Source: Rhodothermia bacterium
GTDB lineage: Bacteria; Bacteroidota; Rhodothermia; Rhodothermales; UBA2364
DNA: 64,000 bases
Assembly: GCA_017303715.1 (NCBI GenBank)
Contig: JAFLBZ010000006.1
Location: 1-64,000, forward strand
Reading direction: 5' to 3'
The notes below the pieces were generated by a model that saw only the letters and a list, made by a program, of their open reading frames with translations, searched no databases and was not told the origin of the DNA. Each line of letters starts with the position of its first letter. The stretch's first letter is position 1. The translations under genes were made by a program, and so were the position numbers. Positions 7,719 through 16,435 of the stretch are shown piece by piece.

Positions 7719-8915
7719 ATGATCCGATATTTTACCGCAGGCGAATCGCACGGTGAAGCCTTAATTGGCATTGTAGAGGGCATTCCGGCAGGTGTGCCTG
7801 TCCATCCAGACGATTTGAACGAACATACACGGCGGCGTTGGCAAGGCTTTGGGCGAGGTGGACGCGCCAAAATCGAAAAAGACCAAGTCCATATTTATTC
7901 CGGTATCCGATTTGCTAAGACGATGGGAAGCCCGATTGCCCTTAAATTAGAAAACACTTCGTATCACAAAGACAAGGCGAATTGGCCAGAAGTGATGTCC
8001 GTTGAGGCTTCGGGGGATGGCATCGAAAAGATCACCCTTCCGCGTCCGGGACATGCCGATTTGGTGGGCGTTCAGAAATACCACTTGGATGACATCCGCC
8101 CCGTCATTGACCGCTCTTCGGCACGAGAAACCGCCATGCGTGTCGCCTGTTGCTCGGTTGCACGGCAATTTTTGCGTGAAGTGGGTATCGAAATTGGGAG
8201 CCATGTCATCCGAATTGGTGAAGTAGGATATGAGACCTCCTCAGCATGGCAAGATCGCGTACAGACCTTGCTTGAGGAAGGAGGTGCAACCGCGCTTTAC
8301 AAGGCCGCCGACGAAAGTGAGGTCAGGATGTTAGATCCATCGCTCACAGAGCAGTGCATCGAACACATCAAGGCCACAAAGAAAAATGGCGACTCTTTGG
8401 GTGGAGCCTACGAAGTGGTGGTGACGGGCGTTCCTCCAGGACTTGGCTCTTATGTGCAATGGGATCGGAAATTAGATGCTTTATTAGCACAAGCCATTAT
8501 CTCCATCCAAGCCCAAAAAGCGGTTGAGATCGGGGACGGACTGCTGGGAAGCCACTTACCCGGCTCACGAATCCATGACGAAATTTATAAGGACGGCGAA
8601 ACCTTCCTTCGACGAACAAACCGCGCTGGTGGCATCGAGGGCGGGGTCTCAAACGGAATGCCGATTGTGATTCGAGGCTATATGAAGCCCATCCCAACCC
8701 TCATAAAACCGCTCGAAACAGCAGATATGCACACGGGCGAAAGCCAACCCACACGGTATGAGCGTAGCGATGTAACAAGTGTGCCTGCCGCTTCTACGGT
8801 GGCCGAGGCCGTAGTAGCGGTGGTGATTGCCAATGCGTTCTTGGAAAAATTTGGTGGAGATAGCCTGTCCGAGATCAAAGCGCGTTACAGCGAAGAGGTG
8901 ATGTGGCGGCAATAA
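7719..8915 (+). CDS. aroC: Chorismate synthase
   Basis: The protein has 398 residues and starts MIRYFTAGESHG, the family's N-terminal signature; GRGGRAKIEKD and RSSARETAMRVA are the second and third. It converts 5-enolpyruvylshikimate-3-phosphate to chorismate with reduced FMN. It opens a run of genes with short gaps that ends with the shikimate-pathway gene aroQ, so the two are probably co-transcribed with the unrelated genes between them. Confidence 0.97.
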   Translation: MIRYFTAGESHGEALIGIVEGIPAGVPVHPDDLNEHTRRRWQGFGRGGRAKIEKDQVHIYSGIRFAKTMGSPIALKLENTSYHKDKANWPEVMSVEASGDGIEKITLPRPGHADLVGVQKYHLDDIRPVIDRSSARETAMRVACCSVARQFLREVGIEIGSHVIRIGEVGYETSSAWQDRVQTLLEEGGATALYKAADESEVRMLDPSLTEQCIEHIKATKKNGDSLGGAYEVVVTGVPPGLGSYVQWDRKLDALLAQAIISIQAQKAVEIGDGLLGSHLPGSRIHDEIYKDGETFLRRTNRAGGIEGGVSNGMPIVIRGYMKPIPTLIKPLETADMHTGESQPTRYERSDVTSVPAASTVAEAVVAVVIANAFLEKFGGDSLSEIKARYSEEVMWRQ

Positions 8916-8946
8916 GCATAACCGTCATTCATTAAGGAGTAATAAA

Positions 8947-9738
8947 ATGTGGTGTTTTAAACAATTTCATTTAACAAAGTATTTTTTGATATTACTGTTC
9001 GCACTTCTGGAGGCAAACATGCTCTGGGCACAGATGTTCTCCGTTCCTTCAAAAGAAGGGCGAGCAACACCCACCGACCGTGCGATCTCGGTGGGGCGCA
9101 TCAATGGGGTGTATCAAGTCCGTGCAGCCTTGCCGACGGGCACAACGCAAACCCTGCGCTACGATCCCATGAAGTTGTACTATGGCGTATTGCAGACTTC
9201 GGGCATTGTGATAACAGGTGCAATTGGTACGATAAATGCCTGCGAAACGGGTGCTGCTTGCGAGTACCAAATTAAGGATTTCCATGCGGCCTCGGTGAAT
9301 GGGATCCCTTTGAACCGTAGTGGCCGCAACCGCTTTTCCGTCCCCATAGGCTTGGTGTTAGACTTTCGGCGTAGCGGCCCAAAAGATCAGTTCAATGCGC
9401 CCGGATCTTATTTTGGCGTAACAGCTGCACAATTGGCAGCAGGTTTTACCGGAGAATTTGCCCTTAGCCGTCGTACCGAGCTAAAGATACGTGGTATGGC
9501 GGGAGGTGGACTTGCCCTGCAAACTCAAGACAGTGGCTTGGGGCTTGCACGGCAGTACGAAGCAATGGCCGAACTTCGCTTGGCAAACCTCATCGGGCGG
9601 TATGGTCTGGTCGTTGGAGCGGATTTGCGGGGCTTTGATTGGGATGTGCGCTACACAGGCTTGCAATTAGAGACCGCACCCAAAAAAACCAACTACTCCG
9701 GTCAACAATTAGGCTTTCGCGCCGGAATCAGTTTTTAG
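8947..9738 (+). CDS. Exported outer-membrane-like protein of unknown function
   Basis: The protein has 263 residues with a signal peptide ending near LLEANMLWAQ. The rest alternates hydrophobic and polar residues, has repeated short beta-strand-like segments after residue 130, and ends in phenylalanine (RAGISF), as beta-barrel outer-membrane proteins do. I do not recognise the family. An AAGGAG Shine-Dalgarno site lies about nine bases upstream of the ATG. It sits between aroC and a small ORF that starts one base after its stop, which suggests translation as part of one operon. Confidence 0.7.
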   Translation: MWCFKQFHLTKYFLILLFALLEANMLWAQMFSVPSKEGRATPTDRAISVGRINGVYQVRAALPTGTTQTLRYDPMKLYYGVLQTSGIVITGAIGTINACETGAACEYQIKDFHAASVNGIPLNRSGRNRFSVPIGLVLDFRRSGPKDQFNAPGSYFGVTAAQLAAGFTGEFALSRRTELKIRGMAGGGLALQTQDSGLGLARQYEAMAELRLANLIGRYGLVVGADLRGFDWDVRYTGLQLETAPKKTNYSGQQLGFRAGISF

Positions 9739-9739
9739 C

Positions 9740-10039
9740 ATGAAGACAGAGGCAATGGTAAAAGAATTGGTACAGGTGGCCGGAAAATTAGGGATTCGGG
9801 TCGTTTTTGATGCCGGCAACTTTAGAGGTGGAGCTTGTCAGGTAAAACAAAACCCATATCTTGTCCTCAATAAACGCCATCCGGCAGAAGTTCACCTTGG
9901 CTTATTGGCGGAGCGGCTTCGTGGCGTGCCCGACGACCAACTTACTGTACGTCCGGCTGTTCGTAAAACCCTCGAATCCCTTTGGAAAAACCGCACCACC
10001 GATACGCCCGACATAGACTTGCATGACGGCACTGCATAA
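9740..10039 (+). CDS. Conserved-looking small protein of unknown function
   Basis: The protein has 99 residues with no signal or membrane segment. The core FDAGNFRGGACQVKQN followed by LVLNKRHPAEVHLGLLAERL looks like a compact cytoplasmic domain, but I cannot name the family. The start follows the previous stop after one base, and its end overlaps the MBL hydrolase start by 17 bp, so translational coupling is likely. Confidence 0.7.
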   Translation: MKTEAMVKELVQVAGKLGIRVVFDAGNFRGGACQVKQNPYLVLNKRHPAEVHLGLLAERLRGVPDDQLTVRPAVRKTLESLWKNRTTDTPDIDLHDGTA

Positions 10040-10865
10040 CATTAAACTCACCTTTCTTGGAACGGGAACCTCTACTGGAATCCCCGTGTTGGGGTGTACA
10101 TGCGAGGTCTGTACCTCAAACGATCCGCGAGACAAGCGCCTACGCTGCTCCGTGTACATCGAGGTCAATGGTCTCCACCTCCTTATAGATTCGGGACCAG
10201 ACTTCCGGTATCAGGCCATGCGGGCCAAAATAAAACAGGTGGATGCCGTCCTTTATACACACCACCACTTCGACCATGTTTTCGGGATGGAAGACCTCCG
10301 CCCATACTTTTTTTACAACGGATACCCCATTCCATGCTATCTTGCGCCCAACATCGGGGCGGTTCTGAAAAACATGTTCGGATATATCTTCCAAGACGGA
10401 ACCTATCCGGGTGTCCCTAAAATGGAACTCCAGCCCGTCAGCGGGCCATTCGAGGTCTTCGGACGATACAGCTTTGACGTAGCACTTCCAGATGGCACGC
10501 CTATCAGTATGGAAAATACCGATCGCAGTGTAAGGGTCATCCCCATTCCATTGTTACATGGTGCATTGCCGATCTACGGGTATCGAATCGGTAACATGGC
10601 CTATTTAACCGATACAAGTACAATTCCCGAAGCCTCTTTTGAACTGCTTAAGGATTTGGATGTATTGGTTTTAGATGCCCTAAGACCGCAAGAACACCAT
10701 TCCCATTTTTCCATTACACAAGCGGTTGATGCAGCCAATAGGATAGGTGCAAAACAAACGTATTTTATCCATATGACCCATCAGGTTCTTCATGAGCGCG
10801 AAGAAACCGCCTTACCACCACACATGCACTTTGCCTTTGATGGCCTCACCTTAGCATCTACCTAA
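10023..10865 (+). CDS. MBL-fold metallo-hydrolase (PhnP-like)
   Basis: The protein has 280 residues. It begins FLGTGTSTGIPVLGC and carries the cysteine cluster C25, C27, C30 seen in PhnP-type proteins. The metal-binding HxHxDH motif is H80-H82-D84-H85 (THHHFDH), and DSGPDFR, HG and IHMTHQ supply further conserved positions. Relatives are phosphodiesterases acting on cyclic or small phosphoesters; the substrate is unknown. It lies nine bases upstream of aroQ. Confidence 0.85.
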   Translation: MTALHNIKLTFLGTGTSTGIPVLGCTCEVCTSNDPRDKRLRCSVYIEVNGLHLLIDSGPDFRYQAMRAKIKQVDAVLYTHHHFDHVFGMEDLRPYFFYNGYPIPCYLAPNIGAVLKNMFGYIFQDGTYPGVPKMELQPVSGPFEVFGRYSFDVALPDGTPISMENTDRSVRVIPIPLLHGALPIYGYRIGNMAYLTDTSTIPEASFELLKDLDVLVLDALRPQEHHSHFSITQAVDAANRIGAKQTYFIHMTHQVLHEREETALPPHMHFAFDGLTLAST

Positions 10866-10874
10866 AACAAAAAA

Positions 10875-11315
10875 ATGCGTATTCTTGTTCTCAATGGACC
10901 AAACCTAAACTTGTTGGGGGAGCGTGAACCAGAAAAATATGGTTATGCCACCCTAAAAGACTTGGCCTCCGACTTAAGGCTACATTTTCCGGAGGTGACG
11001 TTTTCGTTTTTCCAAAGTAACCACGAAGGCGCACTTATAGATCGTTTGCACCAAGCGCACCAGGATCATATGGATGGCATCGTTTTTAATCCGGGGGCTT
11101 ATACCCATACGTCTATTGCCTTGCGCGATGCTATTGCAGCCATTCGCCCGCCCGTCATTGAAGTACATATTTCCAATGTCCATGCCCGCGAATCCTTCCG
11201 CCATACGTCTATGCTTGCGCCCGTATGCATAGGCCAACTCACTGGGTTTGGCATGTTGGGCTACCGAATGGCCACCCAATACTTGATCTGGGAAAAAGGA
11301 ACAGAACGTGAATAA
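10875..11315 (+). CDS. aroQ: Type II 3-dehydroquinate dehydratase
   Basis: The 146-residue protein matches the small type II enzyme throughout: LNGPNLNLLGERE, the catalytic tyrosine Y22 in EKYG, QSNHEG, NPGAYTHTS and the catalytic histidine H98 in EVHISN. It dehydrates 3-dehydroquinate to 3-dehydroshikimate. Together with aroC at the head of the run it links the operon to aromatic amino-acid synthesis. Confidence 0.96.
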   Translation: MRILVLNGPNLNLLGEREPEKYGYATLKDLASDLRLHFPEVTFSFFQSNHEGALIDRLHQAHQDHMDGIVFNPGAYTHTSIALRDAIAAIRPPVIEVHISNVHARESFRHTSMLAPVCIGQLTGFGMLGYRMATQYLIWEKGTERE

Positions 11316-11405
11316 TGCAGCGAAATGTATGAACCTTGGCTGTCTGAAGTAACAAGGCATGGTTTTGGTTTACCAAGGTTATCAGAATAAAAAAATCCAA
11401 TACTT

Positions 11406-11957
11406 ATGAATAACAATATCACACATACCTTTACTATTTTGGTATTTATCAGCCTGCTAATGGCTGGTAGTGCCTGTGCCCAACCCCACTCCGAGCCACA
11501 AGCGCCCGTCCGCGTGGCTGTTGCCGATACCACACTCAGCTGGCGCTCCTTTCCGGATGCCGTTGCAGAAGCCGAAGCGCACGATAAAAAATTGCTTGTT
11601 TTTATTTATACCGATTGGTGCGGGTGGTGCAGAAGATTCCAGAAAGAAGTTTATTCGGATCCTGCCGTTCGCACCTATCTGAACGAGGCTTATGCCATTA
11701 CCCGCGTAAATGCTGAAAGCAATGAAAAACTGACCTTTAAAGACATGTCCTTCACCGAGTCCGAGCTTGCCCTTTCCCTTCAGGCACGAGGCTTCCCAAC
11801 CCATGTTTTTATGGCTCCCGGACGTGAGAAACTACAATACCTCTATGCCATGCCCGGTTTTATGCCCGCCGATAAATTCGGTAAAGCCCTGCGCTATTTT
11901 GGCCAAAACCATTTCGAAAAGGTCTCTTTCGAGGAGTATTTAGACGCTACCAAATAA
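11406..11957 (+). CDS. Exported thioredoxin-fold protein (CGWC active site)
   Basis: The protein has 183 residues. A hydrophobic signal ends at GSAC (C24), which might serve as a lipobox; otherwise signal peptidase I would cut near AQP. The active site WCGWC has C72 and C75. The fold resembles the thioredoxin_7/DUF255-like group: TDWCGWCRRFQKEVY, then FPTHVFM with the cis-proline. It may reduce or oxidise disulfides in the periplasm. It lies 90 bp after aroQ, so it may be the last gene of that operon or have its own promoter. Confidence 0.82.
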   Translation: MNNNITHTFTILVFISLLMAGSACAQPHSEPQAPVRVAVADTTLSWRSFPDAVAEAEAHDKKLLVFIYTDWCGWCRRFQKEVYSDPAVRTYLNEAYAITRVNAESNEKLTFKDMSFTESELALSLQARGFPTHVFMAPGREKLQYLYAMPGFMPADKFGKALRYFGQNHFEKVSFEEYLDATK

Positions 11958-12108
11958 ACATGCCCCAAAAAGCCACATAAACACGAACTTTAGCGGAGAA
12001 TAATTCTGATATGGCCGAAAAGGGATTCTCCATTCACGATTTTAAGATCAAAGAACATAACACTTTATTGATATATCTAACTTTTGACAACTTACCCATT
12101 GAATATTT

Positions 12109-12747
12109 ATGGCAAAATCACTTTCTTTACTCCTCGTGCTTATTTTCCCCTTAGTGGCTTTAGGGCAAGAACAATGCGGAACCTTCGATCAAAGTGAATT
12201 GGTGTTTGCGCAAGTCTCGAAAATTAAAGGCAAAAAAGGAGAAAAAGCATACTTCTACAAACATGGTGGGAACTGTCCGGATGGCCCAAATTGTAAAACC
12301 CGTGCTTTTGTTCTCCCAGAAGACTTGGTGATGGTATCTTCTCCAACCGATTATAGCGGTTGCGTCCGGTACGTATCCGAGAAAGGGGTAGAGACCACTG
12401 GCTGGATTATGGGAAAACATTTAAACTATGATGCTGTTCCTCTGCCACTTGCCTCGTGGGCAGGTACTTGGCGCGATGAGTCGGGCGACTACGAGATTAA
12501 CATCAAGCAAGAGGGGACACAGTTGAAGGTATCGGGTGTTGGGGCTTTCGACATGGGCAATGGTACAGTGAATAATGGCAGTTTTGGAGGTAAAAGCCGA
12601 CCTAATAACGGTATTCTTGTGATTCAAGAAGGGGAGTGCAGGGTCTCGATTGCCAACCTCAAAACCCGCCTTTATGTTGCCGCAACCTTGGCTTGTGGGG
12701 GAATGAATGTGGTTTTCGATGGAACCTATCGTAAAAATTGGAAATAA
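12109..12747 (+). CDS. Exported protein of unknown function, two beta-rich domains
   Basis: The 212-residue protein has a signal peptide (MAKSLSLLLVLIFPLVALGQ). Residues 25-105 resemble an SH3-like domain with four cysteines (C22, C55, C61, C83), and residues 110-212 form a lipocalin-like strand pattern (WAGTWRDESGDYEINI ... FDGTYRKNW). I do not recognise a family. The gene is followed by a strong terminator at 12792-12826. Confidence 0.7.
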   Translation: MAKSLSLLLVLIFPLVALGQEQCGTFDQSELVFAQVSKIKGKKGEKAYFYKHGGNCPDGPNCKTRAFVLPEDLVMVSSPTDYSGCVRYVSEKGVETTGWIMGKHLNYDAVPLPLASWAGTWRDESGDYEINIKQEGTQLKVSGVGAFDMGNGTVNNGSFGGKSRPNNGILVIQEGECRVSIANLKTRLYVAATLACGGMNVVFDGTYRKNWK

Positions 12748-12791
12748 ACCGCGACAATGCCTAAAACATTGTCTTACAATCTTTACAGAAC

Positions 12792-12826
12792 AAAAGGCCG
12801 CTCCATTTGGCGAAGCGGCCTTTTCT
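12792..12826 (+). terminator. Intrinsic terminator after the exported protein gene
   Basis: An 11-bp perfect stem (AAAAGGCCGCT at 12792-12802 with AGCGGCCTTTT at 12814-12824) has an 11-base loop and ends in TTTT. A terminator for the plus-strand gene ending at 12747. Confidence 0.85.
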
Positions 12827-12912
12827 CGGCTGAGGTTATAGGAGGTGCGTATTTTTAGCGTTGGAAGCGTTTCAAAGCAATGGATTAAATCAGCAAAACA
12901 ACACACGTTCAC

Positions 12913-13479
12913 TTATAGCGTTAAATAGGGCTTCATATCGGCAAACTTCTTTTCCCCAATTCCTTTCACTTCCATGATCTGCGAGATGTCGGTAAATTTC
13001 TTAATACCTGCACGGTAACTCAGAATTTTTTGTGCTGTGGCTGGCCCAACGCCGGGCAGTGTCTCCAATTCGGCCAAGCTCGCCGTATTCAAATTCACAG
13101 GACGAGTTGGCATACCTTTTTTTTCTGATTTTTTCTTGGGAGCCTTGAGGACTTCATCCATCGGGAGCAGGGGCATATCTTGCACAGCCGGTGTAACCGC
13201 AACCGAGTCTTTTTCGGGTGCTAAGGGCGGTACAGCCGCTAAAGCCAAGCTATCCGATGGCGCAACCGATAATGGTTTTGTAGCAACAAGACCTGTTGTA
13301 GGGGCAAGACTCATAGCGGCTGGCCGGATGAACTCCGCACGAGGAGGCGTTTGCGTCTGTCCTATTTTGAAAATATCAATCCCGTAACCCAAGGTAAATA
13401 GCCCTAAGACCGTGGCCAAGGCAATTGCTTCGTATTGGGTGATCCCAATTTTTGATTGAAGTTTATAAAACCATTTCAT
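12913..13479 (-). CDS. ComEA-like membrane-anchored helix-hairpin-helix protein
   Basis: The protein has 188 residues: a short cytoplasmic start, one membrane segment at about 17-34, a proline- and alanine-rich spacer, and a C-terminal domain (about 127-188) with two helix-hairpin-helix motifs (LETLPGVGPATAQKIL and IMEVKGIGEKKFADM), introduced by the typical VNLNTAS. Such proteins bind double-stranded DNA; ComEA receives DNA during natural transformation. The spacer between anchor and DNA-binding domain is longer than in many ComEA proteins. Confidence 0.82.
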   Translation of the reverse strand: MKWFYKLQSKIGITQYEAIALATVLGLFTLGYGIDIFKIGQTQTPPRAEFIRPAAMSLAPTTGLVATKPLSVAPSDSLALAAVPPLAPEKDSVAVTPAVQDMPLLPMDEVLKAPKKKSEKKGMPTRPVNLNTASLAELETLPGVGPATAQKILSYRAGIKKFTDISQIMEVKGIGEKKFADMKPYLTL

Positions 13480-13783
13480 AAGACTTTGGGGTTAAATTAG
13501 TCAATTATTATGATGACATCCAGTTGTTATGTTGACAAATTATCTTTATAAAAAATAACTTCTTAACGCAAAAAAAAGTCAGTCTTCTGTGCTAAAGACT
13601 GACTTACCCACCATTATGTTGACAAGCAGTATTAAGAATTAAGAGGTGTTATTTTAGAAGTGACTTATCCCATTGACACCGGCCTCTGCGAAAACATAAC
13701 CTGTCAATTGAAAAAAAATTTGATCTTAACGTTTTTAGGCTTGGCAATACTATTTTGTTGCAAATCCTTAAACCCAAGTCCGA
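13480..13783. other. Intergenic region with repeated TTATGNTGACA and an orphan hairpin
   Basis: No protein gene is visible in these 304 bases. The word TTATGTTGACAA occurs twice (near 13527 and 13613), and a near copy TTATGATGACA lies near 13508. A minus-strand terminator-like hairpin at 13569-13605 has no gene upstream of it on that strand. The copies could be operator half-sites or part of a small RNA locus. Confidence 0.4.
13569..13605 (-). terminator. Orphan minus-strand terminator-like hairpin
   Basis: AAGTCAGTCTT (13576-13586) pairs perfectly over 11 bp with AAGACTGACTT (13595-13605), with an 8-base loop. On the minus strand the stem is followed by a run of eight T. The only upstream sequence on that strand is 13606-13783, which is non-coding, so it may end an antisense or small RNA. 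Confidence 0.6.
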
Positions 13784-14563
13784 ATGTTTTCAGAAATTAA
13801 ATCCGAACTTAGCCGCGCATGGCGGGTCTATAAAACCTTAGACACGCAAACGGTGGTGGTACTCACTGCCAGTGTCGCCCTGATTATTCTTCAACTCAAC
13901 TTTGGCGGTCGCTTGTTTTTTCTGCGAACCTTCGGATTGATGGTTCCGGCAGAATGGCAGGGCATTGCCGAGTGGGCGTGGTGGTTTGGCACGCAAGGTG
14001 TTACGGGTTTCTTAATTCCGGTTTTGATCCTTAAAGTGGGGTTCCGGCAAACATGGGCCGAGATGGGACTTGGATTGGGGGATTGGAGATTGGCCTCAAA
14101 ACTGGCTTTGACGTACATTCCTTTGGTTGTCGTGGGAACCTGGGTTCTTTCTAATGGAGCCGATTTTCAATCCAATTATCCGCATTATCCTGAAGCAGCC
14201 CGGAATTGGCGTATGTTCTTTCTATACGAGGCGCTTTTCTTGTTCTATTGGATGGGCTGGGAATACCTCTGGCGGGGGTTTGTGCAGTTCGGGACAGCCC
14301 GGACGTTTGGATATTGGGCTATTTTTGTTCAAATGATCCCATTTGCCTTACTTCATGCCGACAAACCGCTCGCGGAGGCTTTTTTGTCCATTCTGGGCGG
14401 TGTAGCACTTGGGGCACTTTGTTGGCGTACCCGTTCATTTTGGATTGCCGTGCCCATCCATGCCGCCCAAATGTTCATTCTGGACTTGTGGTGTACGCTC
14501 CGCCTGAGAACTGGCGCTAATGGGATAGGATGGGAGGCGCTGACGAAAGCACTCGGTTTTTAA
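13784..14563 (+). CDS. CPBP-family intramembrane metalloprotease
   Basis: The protein has 259 residues with about seven membrane segments. The Abi/CPBP motifs are present in variant form: WEYLWRGF (normally EExxxR), the H in ALLHADKP and a final PIHAAQ. The first glutamate of the EE pair is replaced by tryptophan, so activity is uncertain, though single-E variants are common. Substrates are unknown. Its stop codon overlaps the convergent recN stop by four bases. Confidence 0.8.
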   Translation: MFSEIKSELSRAWRVYKTLDTQTVVVLTASVALIILQLNFGGRLFFLRTFGLMVPAEWQGIAEWAWWFGTQGVTGFLIPVLILKVGFRQTWAEMGLGLGDWRLASKLALTYIPLVVVGTWVLSNGADFQSNYPHYPEAARNWRMFFLYEALFLFYWMGWEYLWRGFVQFGTARTFGYWAIFVQMIPFALLHADKPLAEAFLSILGGVALGALCWRTRSFWIAVPIHAAQMFILDLWCTLRLRTGANGIGWEALTKALGF

Positions 14564-16260
14564 GGATGGTTCAGCAATGCACGAGCACTTTCCAATGCGG
14601 CCTCGGTAATTTCATCGCCCGAAAACATGGCAGCAATGGTTCGGATGCGTTCTTCGTCCGATAATTTTCTAATTTCTGAACGGGTACGGGCTTCGTTGAC
14701 CAATTTCTCCACAACATAGTGGCTGTTCCCTTGTGCTGCAATTTGGGGCAGGTGTGTAATGGCAATAATTTGGTGGTATTTCCCCAAACTTCGCATGGCC
14801 TCGCCCACTTTACCCGCAATACGCCCTGAAATGCCGGTGTCTATTTCGTCGAAAACCAAGATGGGGAGGCGTTCGTTCTTGGCCAGAATGGTTTTAAGAG
14901 CCAGCATAATCCGGCTAATTTCACCCCCAGAAGCGGTTTTGGCCAATGGCCTTGGTGTTTCACCGAGGTTTGTCGAAATGTAAAACGCCACCTCGTCCAT
15001 GCCATTGGATAAGGCCGCATATCGTTTTCCGGTTTCAGGCAGCCGAATCCAGCCCTTCAGGTCTTCTAAAGCATTAAATTGAACGCGAAAATCGGCGTGG
15101 GTAATGCCCAAGTCCTTGAGTTCTTGCACAATTTCCCCTTCAATCTGCAAGGCCGCCGCTTTTCGTTTTTCGGACAATTGTACAGCCAAGGTGGCTAATT
15201 TCTGGGCAAATTCGATCACCTTTTTATCCGCCTTTGCAATAGCCCCTTCAAAATCAGCAGCCAAGCTGAACTGCGCCCCAATTTCATTGCGGTATGCCAA
15301 GACCTTAGAAATGGTTTCACCATATTTTCGTTTGAGGTTAAGAAACTCCCCCAGTCGGTTCCGAATTTCCATTAACCGTTCTGGGTCGAAAGATACACGG
15401 GCATGATAATCTTGCAGAAATTTGGTCAATTCGGCAATCATGACTTCGGCAGAGTGCAATTCTTCAAGGGGTTCCTCCAGCCGCTTATCCATCGAAGCCA
15501 ATTCCGAGAAGGTATTCCGTGCAAGTACCAATCGGTCATATACCGCCTCCTCGGCTTCATAGAGCATTTGGATCAACTCCCCAGTCCCCGCAAAGCGTTT
15601 TTCGGCATTTTCCAAAAGTTTAAGTTCTTCTTCTAAGGCTTCTTCCTCGTCTATTTTTGGTGAGACTTCATCTATTTCTTTAATTTGATAGGCATAAAGT
15701 TGCTGCTTTTGTTTTAGGTCTTTTTCTTTGGTAATAAGTTGTCTCCGTTCCTTAACGGCATTGTCCATTTCCCGATAAAGGGTTTGATAAGCCAAGCGGA
15801 GTTCTCCAAGTCCGGCATAATTGTCTAAGACCTCGATATGGGTTTCGGTGTGTAAAAGCGATTGGTGTTCGTGTTGTCCATGAAGGTCTATCACACTTTC
15901 CGCAACTTGGCGCATCATTTGCATGGTTGCCGGACTGTCATTAATGAAGCCTCGGCTGTACGAATTGGTAATTTCACGTCTTAGGAAAAGGGTTTCTTCA
16001 TACTCGTACCCATTGTCCAAGAGCATCTGACGAATTTTAGGAGCATTTGGGGCATCAAACACCCCTTCCAAGATGGCTTTGTTAGCACCTGTTCTAATCA
16101 CATCGGTAGAGGCACGTTCGCCTAAAATCAATTTAAGTGCGCCCACCAAAATAGACTTTCCAGCGCCGGTTTCACCAGTGATGATGTTGAGGCCATTTTC
16201 GAACGCTATTTCAAGGCGATCTATCAATGTATAATCGCGAATGCTTAACGAACGGAGCAT
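14560..16260 (-). CDS. recN: DNA repair protein RecN
   Basis: The 566-residue SMC-like ATPase has a P-loop GETGAGKS at 29-36, QHEHQSL in the characteristic RecN segment, a long coiled-coil middle, the signature TASGGEISRIMLALK, and Walker B LPILVFDEIDTGISG. It organises broken DNA ends during recombinational repair. Length agrees with the family. It is a single gene; its 3' end overlaps that of the CPBP protease gene. Confidence 0.95.
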   Translation of the reverse strand: MLRSLSIRDYTLIDRLEIAFENGLNIITGETGAGKSILVGALKLILGERASTDVIRTGANKAILEGVFDAPNAPKIRQMLLDNGYEYEETLFLRREITNSYSRGFINDSPATMQMMRQVAESVIDLHGQHEHQSLLHTETHIEVLDNYAGLGELRLAYQTLYREMDNAVKERRQLITKEKDLKQKQQLYAYQIKEIDEVSPKIDEEEALEEELKLLENAEKRFAGTGELIQMLYEAEEAVYDRLVLARNTFSELASMDKRLEEPLEELHSAEVMIAELTKFLQDYHARVSFDPERLMEIRNRLGEFLNLKRKYGETISKVLAYRNEIGAQFSLAADFEGAIAKADKKVIEFAQKLATLAVQLSEKRKAAALQIEGEIVQELKDLGITHADFRVQFNALEDLKGWIRLPETGKRYAALSNGMDEVAFYISTNLGETPRPLAKTASGGEISRIMLALKTILAKNERLPILVFDEIDTGISGRIAGKVGEAMRSLGKYHQIIAITHLPQIAAQGNSHYVVEKLVNEARTRSEIRKLSDEERIRTIAAMFSGDEITEAALESARALLNHP

Positions 16261-16377
16261 AGGAATGGATCAAAGTATGTGTGTAAAATATGTTGGAAGC
16301 TACAAAACGTCTGCTAAAAAATCAAAAGGAGCATGAAATTTTTATTTATTGTGCAGCGTTTGAGGTATGTCTGCCAT

Positions 16378-16409
16378 TTGGAACCAACTTGTCCCTTACG
16401 GTATATTTG
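16378..16409 (+). promoter_or_regulatory. Bacteroidota-type promoter for pbpC
   Basis: TTTG at 16378-16381 and TATATTTG at 16402-16409 are separated by 20 bases. They match the -33 TTTG / -7 TAnnTTTG promoter of Bacteroidota. Transcription would begin around 16415, about 20 bases ahead of the pbpC start. Confidence 0.6.
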
Positions 16410-16435
16410 CATAGCCCTAATTCTCTTGCCCACCA

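Noticed and set aside
12011-12154. Short ORF starting MAEKGFSIHDF ahead of the exported protein
   Set aside because: It overlaps the signal peptide of the real gene in another frame and has no upstream signal.
12913-13479. ComEA-like gene as evidence of a competence operon
   Set aside because: No comEC, comF or pilus gene is next to it, so no operon claim was made.
16270-16306. Promoter of the TTTG/TACTTTG type for recN
   Set aside because: The spacing of 25 bases and the seven-base -7 element do not fit the consensus.
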